Source: Rhodococcoides kyotonense
GTDB lineage: Bacteria > Actinomycetota > Actinomycetes > Mycobacteriales > Mycobacteriaceae
Direction of reading: 5' to 3'
Assembly (NCBI RefSeq): GCF_001645385.1
Contig: NZ_LVHI01000041.1
Span: forward strand, 1-64,000
Length of the DNA stretch: 64,000 nucleotides
Below are positions 18,552-26,626 of the stretch, piece by piece (within the stretch, counting starts at the first letter, position 1; the number at the start of each line of letters is the position of its first letter). Below the pieces are notes generated by a model that was not told the DNA's origin, ran no database searches, and saw only the letters and a list, made by a program, of their open reading frames with translations. The position numbers were made by a program, and so were the translations under genes.

Positions 18552-19199
18552 TCAGTCGATGCGACGCTTGTGCGCCCACCGGGTGAGCGCATTTCGGTTG
18601 GACTGCTGAGTCTTTCGCAGCACGTTCGACGCGTGGGTCTCGACGGTCTTGACCGAGATGAAGAGATCCTCGGCGATTTCGCGATAGGTGTATCCGCGCG
18701 CGAGCAGCCGTAGGACCTCGAGTTCGCGAGGCGTCAGCGAATCGAGTTCGGGGTCGAGCGGAGGTTCGGGTGCAGCGGACTTGCCCGTGAACGAATCCAG
18801 CACGAACCCGGCGAGGCGAGGCGAGAACACCGCATCTCCCCCGGCGACGCGTCGGACACCGTCGGCGAGTTCGGAACCGGAGATCGTCTTGGTGACGTAG
18901 CCTCGCGCACCCGCTCGAATGACGGCGATGACGTCCTCCGCGGCGTCGGACACCGACAACGCCAGGCACACCGGGCCGTCCGAGATGCGACCCAACACCG
19001 CGACGCCCCCACCGTCGGGCATATGCACGTCGAGCAGCACGACATCCGGCTTGGTCGACTCGATCCCGGCTACCGCGTCGGCGACGCCACCTGCCTCACC
19101 GACGACCTCGATGTCGGTCTCCCGACCCAATTCCGCGCGTACACCCGAACGAAAAACTGCGTGGTCGTCGACGAGAAAGACACGAAAAGGGTCGGTCAC
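18552..19199 (-). CDS. NarL/LuxR-family response regulator of the envelope-stress module
   Basis: A 215-residue DNA-binding response regulator. The receiver domain has the acidic pair D11-D12, the phospho-acceptor D57 in VVLLDVHMPDGG, and K104 in GYVTK. The LuxR-type helix-turn-helix (SLTPRELEVLRLLARGYTYREIAEDL, then VKTVETHASNVLRK) fills residues 155-198. The GTG start overlaps the stop of the PspC-domain kinase by 4 bp, so the two are a translationally coupled pair. Its likely targets are the two palindromes ATCAGGG-N4-CCCTGAT upstream of the kinase and of the PspC/LiaF-like gene, although binding is inferred. Confidence 0.93.
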   Translation of the reverse strand: MTDPFRVFLVDDHAVFRSGVRAELGRETDIEVVGEAGGVADAVAGIESTKPDVVLLDVHMPDGGGVAVLGRISDGPVCLALSVSDAAEDVIAVIRAGARGYVTKTISGSELADGVRRVAGGDAVFSPRLAGFVLDSFTGKSAAPEPPLDPELDSLTPRELEVLRLLARGYTYREIAEDLFISVKTVETHASNVLRKTQQSNRNALTRWAHKRRID

Positions 19200-20506
19200 C
19201 TGTGCTGCTCCTGCGGTCGAGGTTCTGTCGTCTCGGTTCGATTGTGCTTGGAAGTGTCCTTGCTCGCAGAATCCCGGCCACTACCGCCCCGTGGCATCAT
19301 GATTCGAACTTCGGTGCCCTTGCCGACGCCGGAGCGCACCGACACCTCTCCTCCTCGCCGTTCGATCCTGCCGCGAATCGATTTGGCGAGGCCGCGGCGA
19401 TCCTCGGGCACCTGGGACTCGTCGAACCCTGTACCGCGGTCGCGGACGAACACGGTGACCTTGTCGTCCTCGGTCTCGGCGAACAGGTCGACGTTGGTCT
19501 CACCCGAATGCTTGGCTGCATTGACGAGCGCCTCACGGGTGGCACCGAGTACCGCGGTGAAGGTCTCGCGCGTCAGACCCGCGCTCGAATCGTCCAGCGC
19601 CAACTGCACGTCACCGACGGTGATGGGGCGCACGGTGATGCCGTGCTGGTCCTCGACCTCACCCGAGATGGTCTTCAGTGCTTCGGCAAGCGACGAGTGA
19701 TCGGGATCGCCGTCCTCGAACAGCCACTTGCGCAGTTCACGTTCCTGGCTGCGCGCCAACCGCATGACCTCACCGGGCTGATCCGACTGCTTCTGAATCA
19801 ACGCCAGTGTCTGCAGAACCGAGTCGTGCAGATGCGATGCGATCTCCTCGCGCTCGTCGTTGCGGATACGCGCGGAACGTTCGGCGTTCAACGCGCGCCA
19901 CATGCGCAACCACACGGGAACCGTTAACAATGCGGCGCCCACCAACGTGACGATGACCGCCAGCAGCGACGAGCGCAACGACGCAAGATCCACCCTGGCC
20001 AGCACGACGACGCCGAGCCCCAACACGATGAGCGTCGCCCCGCCGACGACGCGTGCCCACCCGAGCACCGTCGGCTTCTTCGCCAGGCCGAGAACAGAAC
20101 GCGGTCCGTCCGAGTCGAACTCACGCCAGACCAGTGCCGCTCCGACGACCACGACGACGATCGGTACCAATGCCGACGCTGCCGTGCCGTCGAGCAACCA
20201 GGCCACCGCTGCCGCCAGTCCGAGACCGACGGCCGCGAGACCGAGTGCCCGTTGACGCTCGACGCTGGTCGGCCGATCGACGTCGTCTCCCGCGGGGCTG
20301 AAGATCCACAGCAGTCCGTACGCGAAGATTCCCGCGCCTGCCATGATGGCCAGCAGCACGAACGCGACACGCACCTTGAAGACGTCGACGCCCAGATGGT
20401 CGGACAGCCCACCCGCGACTCCACCCACGATGCGTCCACCACCACGCCGGTGGAACGTGGCGGGTTCGTAGCCTCCGGGGGCGGCCGGCTGGTCGACAGG
20501 GTGCAC
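19196..20506 (-). CDS. PspC-domain sensor histidine kinase
   Basis: A membrane sensor kinase of about 436 residues. An N-terminal PspC domain (RIVGGVAGGLSDHLGVDVFKVRVAFVLL) and five or six helices precede a HisKA_3-type phospho-acceptor segment with His in ASHLHDSVLQTLALIQ, and then an ATPase domain (ATREALVNAAKHSGE, FVRDRGTGFD). Kinases with this fold pair with LuxR-type regulators and sense membrane or cell-wall stress, as in LiaFSR-like systems. I place the start at GTG 20506. It has AGGA 7 nt upstream, a CAGGAT -10-like hexamer 6 nt upstream, and the palindrome at the same distance as in front of the PspC/LiaF-like gene. An ATG at 20542 (12 codons longer) also has an SD-like GGGGAGA, but it lies inside the palindrome. 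Confidence 0.9.
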   Translation of the reverse strand: MHPVDQPAAPGGYEPATFHRRGGGRIVGGVAGGLSDHLGVDVFKVRVAFVLLAIMAGAGIFAYGLLWIFSPAGDDVDRPTSVERQRALGLAAVGLGLAAAVAWLLDGTAASALVPIVVVVVGAALVWREFDSDGPRSVLGLAKKPTVLGWARVVGGATLIVLGLGVVVLARVDLASLRSSLLAVIVTLVGAALLTVPVWLRMWRALNAERSARIRNDEREEIASHLHDSVLQTLALIQKQSDQPGEVMRLARSQERELRKWLFEDGDPDHSSLAEALKTISGEVEDQHGITVRPITVGDVQLALDDSSAGLTRETFTAVLGATREALVNAAKHSGETNVDLFAETEDDKVTVFVRDRGTGFDESQVPEDRRGLAKSIRGRIERRGGEVSVRSGVGKGTEVRIMMPRGGSGRDSASKDTSKHNRTETTEPRPQEQHR

Positions 20507-20540
20507 TGTTCGATCCTGGCACGAATCGGACACCGTTCGC

Positions 20541-20558
20541 ATCAGGGTCTCCCCTGAT
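20541..20558. promoter_or_regulatory. Palindromic operator of the PspC kinase operon
   Basis: ATCAGGG-TCTC-CCCTGAT is a perfect 7+7 palindrome with a 4-bp spacer. Its near edge lies 34 bp upstream of the kinase GTG, i.e. over the -35 region. The same half-sites and spacing recur at 21320-21337. It is the predicted binding site of the coupled NarL-type regulator (autoregulation). Confidence 0.7.
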
Positions 20559-20564
20559 CTTCGT

Positions 20565-21233
20565 TCAGGCGCGCCACTCCGCAGGGCGTTCCTCGGTCGC
20601 TTCCGTGAGTGCGGTCGTCACGCCGTCGGCGTCGTAATCCTTGCCGTAGACGGGAGTACCGGGCTGCTGACGCCACGACTCCTCGAGCGTGCCGCCGTCG
20701 ACCGGGTCGAACCCCAGCTGATCGACGACGTCGAACACGAGCTTCTTGCCCGCGCCGTCCGCGCCTGCGATCGGAAGCGCGATGCGTCCTTCGGATCCTG
20801 CGGGAACGCCCTTCTCGAGCAGGTGCTTCCAGTAGATGCCGTTGAAGACCTTCACGACGTCACCACCGCGCGCACCGAGATGCCGTGCAACCCAGACACT
20901 TTCCGGTGTGCCGTTCTCGATCTCGGCAATCAGGCCGTCGCGCTGCTGCGGGTAGTAGTTGTTCGTTTCGATGATCGGTGCGCCCGGGTTCGCCGAATCC
21001 ACGATGTCCGACGGCAGATTCGGGGTGTTCTTCTGCGGAATACTCACGATCACGAGATCGGCGTCCTGCGCCGCCTCGGTGCTCCAGACCGCCTGTGCGC
21101 CCGTTTCGGCGGCGAGTTCGGAAAGTGTTTCGGGTGCACGGGAATTCGAGACCCGAACCTCGTGACCCAACTCCGTCAACCTGCGGGTCAACGTCCCACC
21201 GATGAATCCAGCTCCGATGATGCCGATCTTCAC
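20565..21233 (-). CDS. NAD(P)-binding oxidoreductase, F420-dependent NADP reductase-like
   Basis: A 222-residue protein with an N-terminal Rossmann fold, MKIGIIGAGFIGGTLTRRL (G-x-G-x-x-G), and the sequence style of the NADP-oxidoreductase coenzyme-F420-dependent family (pfam03807). The segment VSNSRAPET just after the second strand is the usual NADP 2'-phosphate-binding stretch. The C-terminal half (ETNNYYPQQRDG, ARHLGARGGDVVKVFNG) fits the same family. The true reaction is uncertain because many members do not use F420. The GTG at 21233 has GAGGAGC 7 nt upstream. The gene lies between the two palindromic operators of the PspC/LiaF-like module and may be co-regulated with it. Confidence 0.82.
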   Translation of the reverse strand: MKIGIIGAGFIGGTLTRRLTELGHEVRVSNSRAPETLSELAAETGAQAVWSTEAAQDADLVIVSIPQKNTPNLPSDIVDSANPGAPIIETNNYYPQQRDGLIAEIENGTPESVWVARHLGARGGDVVKVFNGIYWKHLLEKGVPAGSEGRIALPIAGADGAGKKLVFDVVDQLGFDPVDGGTLEESWRQQPGTPVYGKDYDADGVTTALTEATEERPAEWRA

Positions 21234-21319
21234 GTCGATAGCTCCTCGAGAATCGCGATACAGTTCCTCTGCTTCCAAGCCGTTCGGGCGCCGGTTCATT
21301 CCGACCCCGACGACCGAAG

Positions 21320-21337
21320 ATCAGGGCGATCCCTGAT
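21320..21337. promoter_or_regulatory. Palindromic operator upstream of the PspC/LiaF-like gene
   Basis: ATCAGGG-CGAT-CCCTGAT is a perfect 7+7 palindrome with a 4-bp spacer. It ends 33 bp upstream of the ATG of the PspC/LiaF-like gene and 87 bp upstream of the divergent oxidoreductase. It has the same half-sites, spacing and distance to a start as the copy at 20541-20558. It is the predicted site of the NarL-type regulator. Confidence 0.72.
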
Positions 21338-21370
21338 GCGACAGTCGGCGCCGCGGGCCACGATGGTTCC

Positions 21371-22756
21371 ATGAGCAACGCAACCGTCTCCGATCAGCTA
21401 CAGCAGATGTGGCGCACACGTCCGTATCGGTTGCCGCAGCGGGGCCACATTGCGGGTGTCGCGGCGGGCATCGGGTACCGCTACAACGTCGATCCGGTCC
21501 TGATCCGGGTCGCCTTCGTCGTCGGCACGATCTTCGGCGGCGCCGGGATCGTCCTCTACCTCGCGGCCTGGCTGCTCTTCAGCAAAGCAGGCGACACGGC
21601 CTCTCCCGCAGAATCTCTCGTCGGCAAGGGAAACAGCTCCGAGTCCAACACCAAGATCGTGGTGCTGATCGTTGCGCTGATCATCGCCGTCACGACGCTC
21701 GGGCCGGTAGGAGTCGGACTCGGCGGTTCCGGCGTCATCAGCGTGCTGGCACTGCTTGCCGGGTGGTGGCTGCTGCACCAGCGGCAACCGGAGCCACCTG
21801 CCTTCCTCCCCGGCGGAACCGTCACATACCGACAGCAGGGATTCCCGATCTCGTTCGACAACCCGTACAACCCGTGGGCAGGGGCGAACTACCGTCCGCC
21901 GCAGTTCGAGCAGCGCACGACGTCGTACCAGCAGTACACGCCGTACACGCGGCTCCCGAAGAGCTACGTTCCGACGCCCCCGCCCGCCAAGCCCGTCTCC
22001 ACGCCTGCTGCGGATTCGACAGACCACGTCGACCTCACCAAGCACGACACCCCGGCCGAACCGGCGCTCCCCGAGTCGCCGACGCCACCGTCGTGGGACC
22101 CGCTCGGCGTGGCACCGTTCGCCTGGGATCTTCCGGAACCCACGTCGACGACGGTTCCCGCCGTCCCCGAGAAGAAGCGGCGGTCGAGATGGACGTCCAG
22201 CTTCATCGGCCTGGCACTCGTCGCGGCCGCGATCACCGGAGCCGTTGCCGCAGCGACCGATTCGGAATGGTTGACGCCGGCCCGTATCGCCGCCGTCGCA
22301 CTCGTGGTCGTCGGTACCGGTCTCGTGCTCGGCGCGTTCCTTCGCAAGGGCTACGGGTTGCTGATCGTGACGGGTCCGCTCGCGGCATTCGTCGTCTTCG
22401 CCTCGATCGTCGGGCCGGTGCAGTTCGACGGCCGGTACTCGGGCCAGCAGAACTACGCGCCGACCACCGTCGCCGGACTGCAGCCGACGTACACCGTGCA
22501 GGGCGGGGACCTTCAGCTCGATCTTCGCGGGCTGACGTTGACCGAGGACAAGACGATCGAGGTCGACGTCACGGCAGGCAACGCCACCATCACGTTGCCC
22601 CCGAGCATGAACTACCGCACCGAGTGCGTCGCGATCGCAGCGAGCACCACTTGCGCGGAACCTGGTGTGCAGCAGGGAAATTCACCGGACAACAGCGCAG
22701 TTCTGACGATCGACGCCACCGCACGCGCAGGAAACCTGGAGGTCATCCGTGGCTGA
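21371..22756 (+). CDS. PspC/LiaF-like membrane protein
   Basis: A 461-residue membrane protein. Residues 15-75 form a PspC domain (RPYRLPQRGHIAGVAAGIGYRYNVDP and a hydrophobic helix). Two more helices and a Pro/Gln/Tyr-rich cytoplasmic or external linker follow (about 135-265), then three helices (about 275-360). The C-terminal domain of about 100 residues (IEVDVTAGNATITLPPSMNYRTEC) resembles the beta-sheet domain of LiaF-type proteins. In LiaFSR systems such proteins restrain the kinase until the envelope is damaged. It has no clear ribosome-binding site; a CACGAT hexamer 6 nt before the ATG suggests a leaderless mRNA. It overlaps the next small gene by 8 bp. Confidence 0.85.
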   Translation: MSNATVSDQLQQMWRTRPYRLPQRGHIAGVAAGIGYRYNVDPVLIRVAFVVGTIFGGAGIVLYLAAWLLFSKAGDTASPAESLVGKGNSSESNTKIVVLIVALIIAVTTLGPVGVGLGGSGVISVLALLAGWWLLHQRQPEPPAFLPGGTVTYRQQGFPISFDNPYNPWAGANYRPPQFEQRTTSYQQYTPYTRLPKSYVPTPPPAKPVSTPAADSTDHVDLTKHDTPAEPALPESPTPPSWDPLGVAPFAWDLPEPTSTTVPAVPEKKRRSRWTSSFIGLALVAAAITGAVAAATDSEWLTPARIAAVALVVVGTGLVLGAFLRKGYGLLIVTGPLAAFVVFASIVGPVQFDGRYSGQQNYAPTTVAGLQPTYTVQGGDLQLDLRGLTLTEDKTIEVDVTAGNATITLPPSMNYRTECVAIAASTTCAEPGVQQGNSPDNSAVLTIDATARAGNLEVIRG

Positions 22757-22994
22757 GACATGGCAGTACGGCGACAGCGACACCGACACTCCCGAGGAGA
22801 ACAAGGCGCGGACTCGCCCGTCCGCACTTCTGTTCCTCGTCGGACTCGCAGCGCTCGTCGTCGGCATCAGCGCTCTGATCGGACCGTCCGCGATCGAAGC
22901 CCTGGGGGACGTGCAGTTCCGCTGGGTGTTCGTCGTCGCGGCGATCGTCGTCGGCCTGGCGCTGCTCATCGCGCCAGGCCGCTCACGCGGCTAG
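22749..22994 (+). CDS. Small two-helix membrane protein of the PspC/LiaF-like operon
   Basis: An 81-residue protein with a polar, acidic N-terminus (residues 1-25) and two membrane helices (about 26-46 and 55-76), ending in a short basic tail. It starts at ATG 22749, inside the end of the PspC/LiaF-like gene (8-bp overlap), so the two are surely co-expressed. The function is unknown; it could be an accessory subunit of the envelope-stress sensor. Its stop lies 4 bp before the convergent guaA stop. Confidence 0.8.
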   Translation: MAETWQYGDSDTDTPEENKARTRPSALLFLVGLAALVVGISALIGPSAIEALGDVQFRWVFVVAAIVVGLALLIAPGRSRG

Positions 22995-22998
22995 CGCG

Positions 22999-24588
22999 TC
23001 ACTCCCACTCGATGGTGCCCGGCGGCTTGCTCGTCACGTCGAGAACGACTCGGTTGACCTCCGACACCTCGTTGGTCACCCGAGTCGAGATCGTTTCCAG
23101 GACGTCGTAGGGCAGTCGCGTCCAGTCGGCCGTCATCGCGTCCTCGCTCGACACGGGACGCAGCACGATGGGGTGACCGTAGGTGCGGCCGTCGCCCTGC
23201 ACGCCGACGCTGCGAACGTCGGCCAACAGCACCACCGGGCACTGCCAGATCTGCTGGTCGAGACCGGCGGCGGTCAGTTCTTCGCGCACGATCGAATCGG
23301 CTTGACGCAGCGTCGCGAGGCGATCCTGCGTGATCTCGCCGACGATGCGGATCGCCAGACCCGGGCCGGGGAACGGCTGACGGTTCACGATGTCCTCGGG
23401 CAAGCCGAGTTCGCGGCCCACCGCCCGCACCTCGTCCTTGAACAACGTGCGCAGCGGCTCGACGAGCGTGAACTGCAGATCCTCGGGCAGCCCGCCCACA
23501 TTGTGGTGGCTCTTGATGTTGGCCGTCCCCGACCCTCCGCCGGATTCGACGACGTCGGGGTACAGCGTGCCCTGCACGAGGAACTCGACCTCGGCGCCGT
23601 GAGATGCGTTCTCCCCCAACACCTCCGACACAGCGCCTTCGAAGCTGCGAATGAACTCGCGGCCGATGATCTTGCGCTTCTCCTCCGGGTCGGAAACGCC
23701 TTCGAGAGCCGACAGGAAGGTGTCGACGGCGTCGACGGTGACCAGCTTGGCCCCGGTCGCCGCGACGAAATCCTGCTGGACCTGCTCCCGCTCACCCTCG
23801 CGCAGAAGGCCGTGGTCGACGAACACACACGTCAGACGGTCGCCGATCGCGCGCTGCACCAACGCCGCTGCCACGGCGGAGTCGACGCCGCCGGACAGAC
23901 CGCAGATGGCCTGACCCGTCGGGCCGACCTGCTGCTGCACCTGCTCGACGAGTGCGTCGGCGATGTTGGCCGCGGTCCACTCGCCCTTGATGCCCGCGGT
24001 CTCGTGCAGGAAGCGGCTGAGCACCTGCTGTCCGTGCGGCGAGTGCAGCACCTCGGGGTGGTACTGGACACCTGCGAATCGACGTTCCGTGTTCTCGAAC
24101 GCCGCGACGGGCGCGCCCGCACTCGTCGCCGTGACGATGAATCCCTCGGGGGCGTCGGTGACCGCGTCGCCGTGACTCATCCATACGGGCTGCGTCGCAG
24201 GAAGACCGTCGTGCAGCACGCCGCCGTCGACGGACAGCTGCGTACGGCCGTACTCGCGAGTCCCGGTGTGCGCCACCGTTCCACCGAGCGCCTGCGCCAT
24301 GGCCTGGAATCCGTAGCAGATACCGAAGACAGGCACTTCGAGATCGAACACGCGAGGATCGAGCGCAGGCGCACCCTCGGCGTACACGCTCGACGGACCA
24401 CCGGACAGCACCAGAGCGGCCGGATTCTTCTCGGCGATCTCTTCGACCGTCGCGGTATGCGAGATGACCTCGGAGTACACGTTCGCCTCACGCACACGAC
24501 GTGCGATCAGCTGGGCGTACTGGGCACCGAAGTCGACGACGAGTACTGGCCTGGGCAGCGCGGGATCGGGCTGTTGCGTAGCGGTCAC
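22999..24588 (-). CDS. guaA: GMP synthase (glutamine-hydrolysing)
   Basis: A 529-residue GMP synthase that converts XMP to GMP using ATP and glutamine, the last step of guanine nucleotide synthesis. The class I amidotransferase domain (about 10-205) has the nucleophile Cys in FGICYGFQ at about 95 and the His-x-Glu pair in YHPEVLHS. The ATP pyrophosphatase domain follows with the P-loop GLSGGVDS at about 235. The C-terminal dimerisation domain carries the XMP-binding end of the family ([18 protein letters not shown], then a final PPGTIEWE). Start is GTG 24588. It is convergent with the PspC/LiaF-like operon and lies 32 bp downstream of choD. guaB3 and guaB2 lie further upstream on the same strand. 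Confidence 0.98.
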   Translation of the reverse strand: MTATQQPDPALPRPVLVVDFGAQYAQLIARRVREANVYSEVISHTATVEEIAEKNPAALVLSGGPSSVYAEGAPALDPRVFDLEVPVFGICYGFQAMAQALGGTVAHTGTREYGRTQLSVDGGVLHDGLPATQPVWMSHGDAVTDAPEGFIVTATSAGAPVAAFENTERRFAGVQYHPEVLHSPHGQQVLSRFLHETAGIKGEWTAANIADALVEQVQQQVGPTGQAICGLSGGVDSAVAAALVQRAIGDRLTCVFVDHGLLREGEREQVQQDFVAATGAKLVTVDAVDTFLSALEGVSDPEEKRKIIGREFIRSFEGAVSEVLGENASHGAEVEFLVQGTLYPDVVESGGGSGTANIKSHHNVGGLPEDLQFTLVEPLRTLFKDEVRAVGRELGLPEDIVNRQPFPGPGLAIRIVGEITQDRLATLRQADSIVREELTAAGLDQQIWQCPVVLLADVRSVGVQGDGRTYGHPIVLRPVSSEDAMTADWTRLPYDVLETISTRVTNEVSEVNRVVLDVTSKPPGTIEWE

Positions 24589-24620
24589 CGGGTCAGTCTA
24601 GTTGCGTACGCGTCGTGCAC

Positions 24621-26363
24621 TTACGCTGCACCCGTGGTGGCAGGCTTGTCGCGGCGAACCGGGGTGATCGTGAGCCGCAGTGCCGCCGGCGCGGACACCG
24701 GCACGACCGGATTGTTCGGTGCGATCGGTTCGATGCGCTCGTACGGCAGACCCTGCCGCGGACGTAGGTCCTGCTCGCCCTTGTTCGGCCACAACGCCGC
24801 CGAACGCTCTGCCTGGGCGCTGATCGTCAACGACGGGTTCACACCCAGATTGGCCGACACGGACGAGCCGTCGACGACGAACATCGTGGGGTAGCCGTAC
24901 ACACGGTGATACGGGTCGATGACACCGTGCTCCGCGTCCGACGCGATCGCACAACCACCGAGGAAGTGCGCGGTGAGCGGGATGTTGAACAACTCGCCCC
25001 ACGTGCCACCTGCGATTCCGCCGATCTTCTTCGCGATGCGTCGGGTGGCGTCGTTGCCCTCGGGAATCCAGGTCGGGTTCGGTTCGCCGTGTCCCTGCTT
25101 GCTCGACACCGTGCGGCCGAACAGTCCGCGCTTGGTGAACGTCGTGATCGAGTTGTCCAGGTTCTGCATGACCAGCGCGATGATGGTCCGCTCACTCCAG
25201 TTCTTCACGTTCAGCACTCGCACGAAGTCGAGCGGACGCGCGACGACCATGACGAGGAATTTCAGCCATCGCGGGATTCGACCGCCGCCGTCGGTCATCA
25301 AGGTCTGCAACATGCCCATGGCGTTCGACCCCTTGCCGTAGCGCACCGGCTCGATATGCGTGCTCGCCGACGGGTGGAACGACGACGTGATGGCCACTCC
25401 CCTGGTCAGATCCACGTTCGGATCGACCTTCATCTTCGCGGCGCCGACGATGGACTCGGAGTTGGTGCGGGTGAGTTCACCGAGCGTGTCCGACAGCCGG
25501 GGCAGGGCACCCTCGTCCTTCATCTTGTGCAGCAAGTTCTGTGTGCCCCACGTGCCCGCGGCGAGTACGAGATTGGCGGCCGTGTACGTCGTGGGGCGTT
25601 TGCGCATCCAGGCACCCGTCCGCTCGGTGGCGACGTCCCAGGTGCCGTCGGGCAAGGCTCGAACGCCCGTGACGGTGGTCATCGGGATGATCTCGGCGCC
25701 TGCGCGCTCGGCCAGGGCCAGGTAGTTCTTGAGCAGTGTGTTCTTGGCCCCGTGACGGCACCCCGTCATGCACTCGCCGCACTCGATGCACCCGGTGCGC
25801 TCGGGGCCGACGCCGCCGAAGTACGGATCCGCGACCTTCTTGCCCGGCTCGTCACCGAAGAACACACCGACGGGCGTCTGAATGAACGTGTCGCCGACAC
25901 CCATGTCTTCGGCGACGGACTTCATGACCTCGTCCGCGGGCGTCATGTGCGGGTTGCGTACGACTCCCAGCATGCGGGTGGCCTGCTCGTAGAAGGGAGA
26001 CAGCTCGCTGTTCCAGTCGGTGATGTGGGCCCACTGCTTGTCCTTGAAGAACGGCTCCGGCGGCTGGTAGAGCGTGTTGGCGTAGTTCAGCGAACCGCCG
26101 CCGACGCCTGCTCCCGCGAGTATGAGGCAGTCACGCAGCAGGTGAACGCGTTGGATGCCGTAGCAGCCGAGCTTGGGAGCCCACAGAAATCGCTTCAGGT
26201 CCCAACTCGTCTTGGCGAAGTCCTTGTCCTCGTACCGTCTTCCGGCCTCGAGGATGCCGACCTTGTAGCCCTTTTCGACGAGTCTCAGCGCAGTGACGCT
26301 GCCACCGAAGCCCGATCCGACGATCAACACGTCGTAGTCGGTCTTGCGAGCCTGTGAACCCAT
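24621..26363 (-). CDS. choD: GMC-type FAD oxidoreductase, ChoD-like
   Basis: A 580-residue FAD enzyme of the GMC family, closest in length and context to M. tuberculosis Rv3409c (ChoD, annotated as cholesterol oxidase), which also lies next to guaB3. The FAD-binding motif VLIVGSGFGGSVTALRLVEKG is at about 12-32, and the GMC signature ILAGAGVGGGSLNYAN at about 82. A four-Cys cluster, CIECGECMTGC, appears near residue 195, and the C-terminal GMC motif is FVVDGSSVSANLGVNPSLTISA. The Cys cluster is not typical of classical secreted cholesterol oxidases, and there is no signal peptide, so the steroid substrate is uncertain. ATG 26363 has GGAGG 6 nt upstream. Confidence 0.88.
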   Translation of the reverse strand: MGSQARKTDYDVLIVGSGFGGSVTALRLVEKGYKVGILEAGRRYEDKDFAKTSWDLKRFLWAPKLGCYGIQRVHLLRDCLILAGAGVGGGSLNYANTLYQPPEPFFKDKQWAHITDWNSELSPFYEQATRMLGVVRNPHMTPADEVMKSVAEDMGVGDTFIQTPVGVFFGDEPGKKVADPYFGGVGPERTGCIECGECMTGCRHGAKNTLLKNYLALAERAGAEIIPMTTVTGVRALPDGTWDVATERTGAWMRKRPTTYTAANLVLAAGTWGTQNLLHKMKDEGALPRLSDTLGELTRTNSESIVGAAKMKVDPNVDLTRGVAITSSFHPSASTHIEPVRYGKGSNAMGMLQTLMTDGGGRIPRWLKFLVMVVARPLDFVRVLNVKNWSERTIIALVMQNLDNSITTFTKRGLFGRTVSSKQGHGEPNPTWIPEGNDATRRIAKKIGGIAGGTWGELFNIPLTAHFLGGCAIASDAEHGVIDPYHRVYGYPTMFVVDGSSVSANLGVNPSLTISAQAERSAALWPNKGEQDLRPRQGLPYERIEPIAPNNPVVPVSAPAALRLTITPVRRDKPATTGAA

Positions 26364-26500
26364 GTTCGACCTCCGCCTCTACGCGCCCACCCCGACGTGT
26401 GACCGGAGCCACATTTCAGGCGACATTTCTTCCGAAGTGCCAACGGTCCTGTGACAGTCGGCACAAGCCACTGTAGCTGTAACCCGGAGTATCACCAAGT

Positions 26501-26571
26501 GCGGCTGCGCCACCCGTGCGGGGATAGTTGCAACCTGGGCCAACTATGCGCGCACGGGCGCCGTAGGCGCA
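26501..26571. repeat. Dispersed hairpin repeat, copy 1
   Basis: An imperfect inverted repeat of about 71 bp, starting GCGGCTGCGCCACCCGTGCG and ending GCGCCGTAGGCGCA. The upper stem is ATAGTTG/CAACTAT. The same element, with the same 20-bp left end, occurs at 49925-49996. It lies in the 263-bp gap between guaB3 and choD, directly after the guaB3 terminator in the sense of transcription. It carries no coding capacity. Confidence 0.8.
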
Positions 26572-26573
26572 TG

Positions 26574-26609
26574 AAAAAGCGCGCATCCCGAAGGGACACG
26601 CGCTTTTTT
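26574..26609 (-). terminator. Rho-independent terminator after guaB3
   Basis: The stem AAAAAGCGCG/CGCGCTTTTT encloses a small CCC-GAA-GGG inner hairpin. On the minus strand it is a GC-rich hairpin followed by five Ts, 18 bp past the guaB3 stop. It would separate guaB3 from choD. Confidence 0.85.
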
Positions 26610-26626
26610 CGTGCGGCTACGACGCC

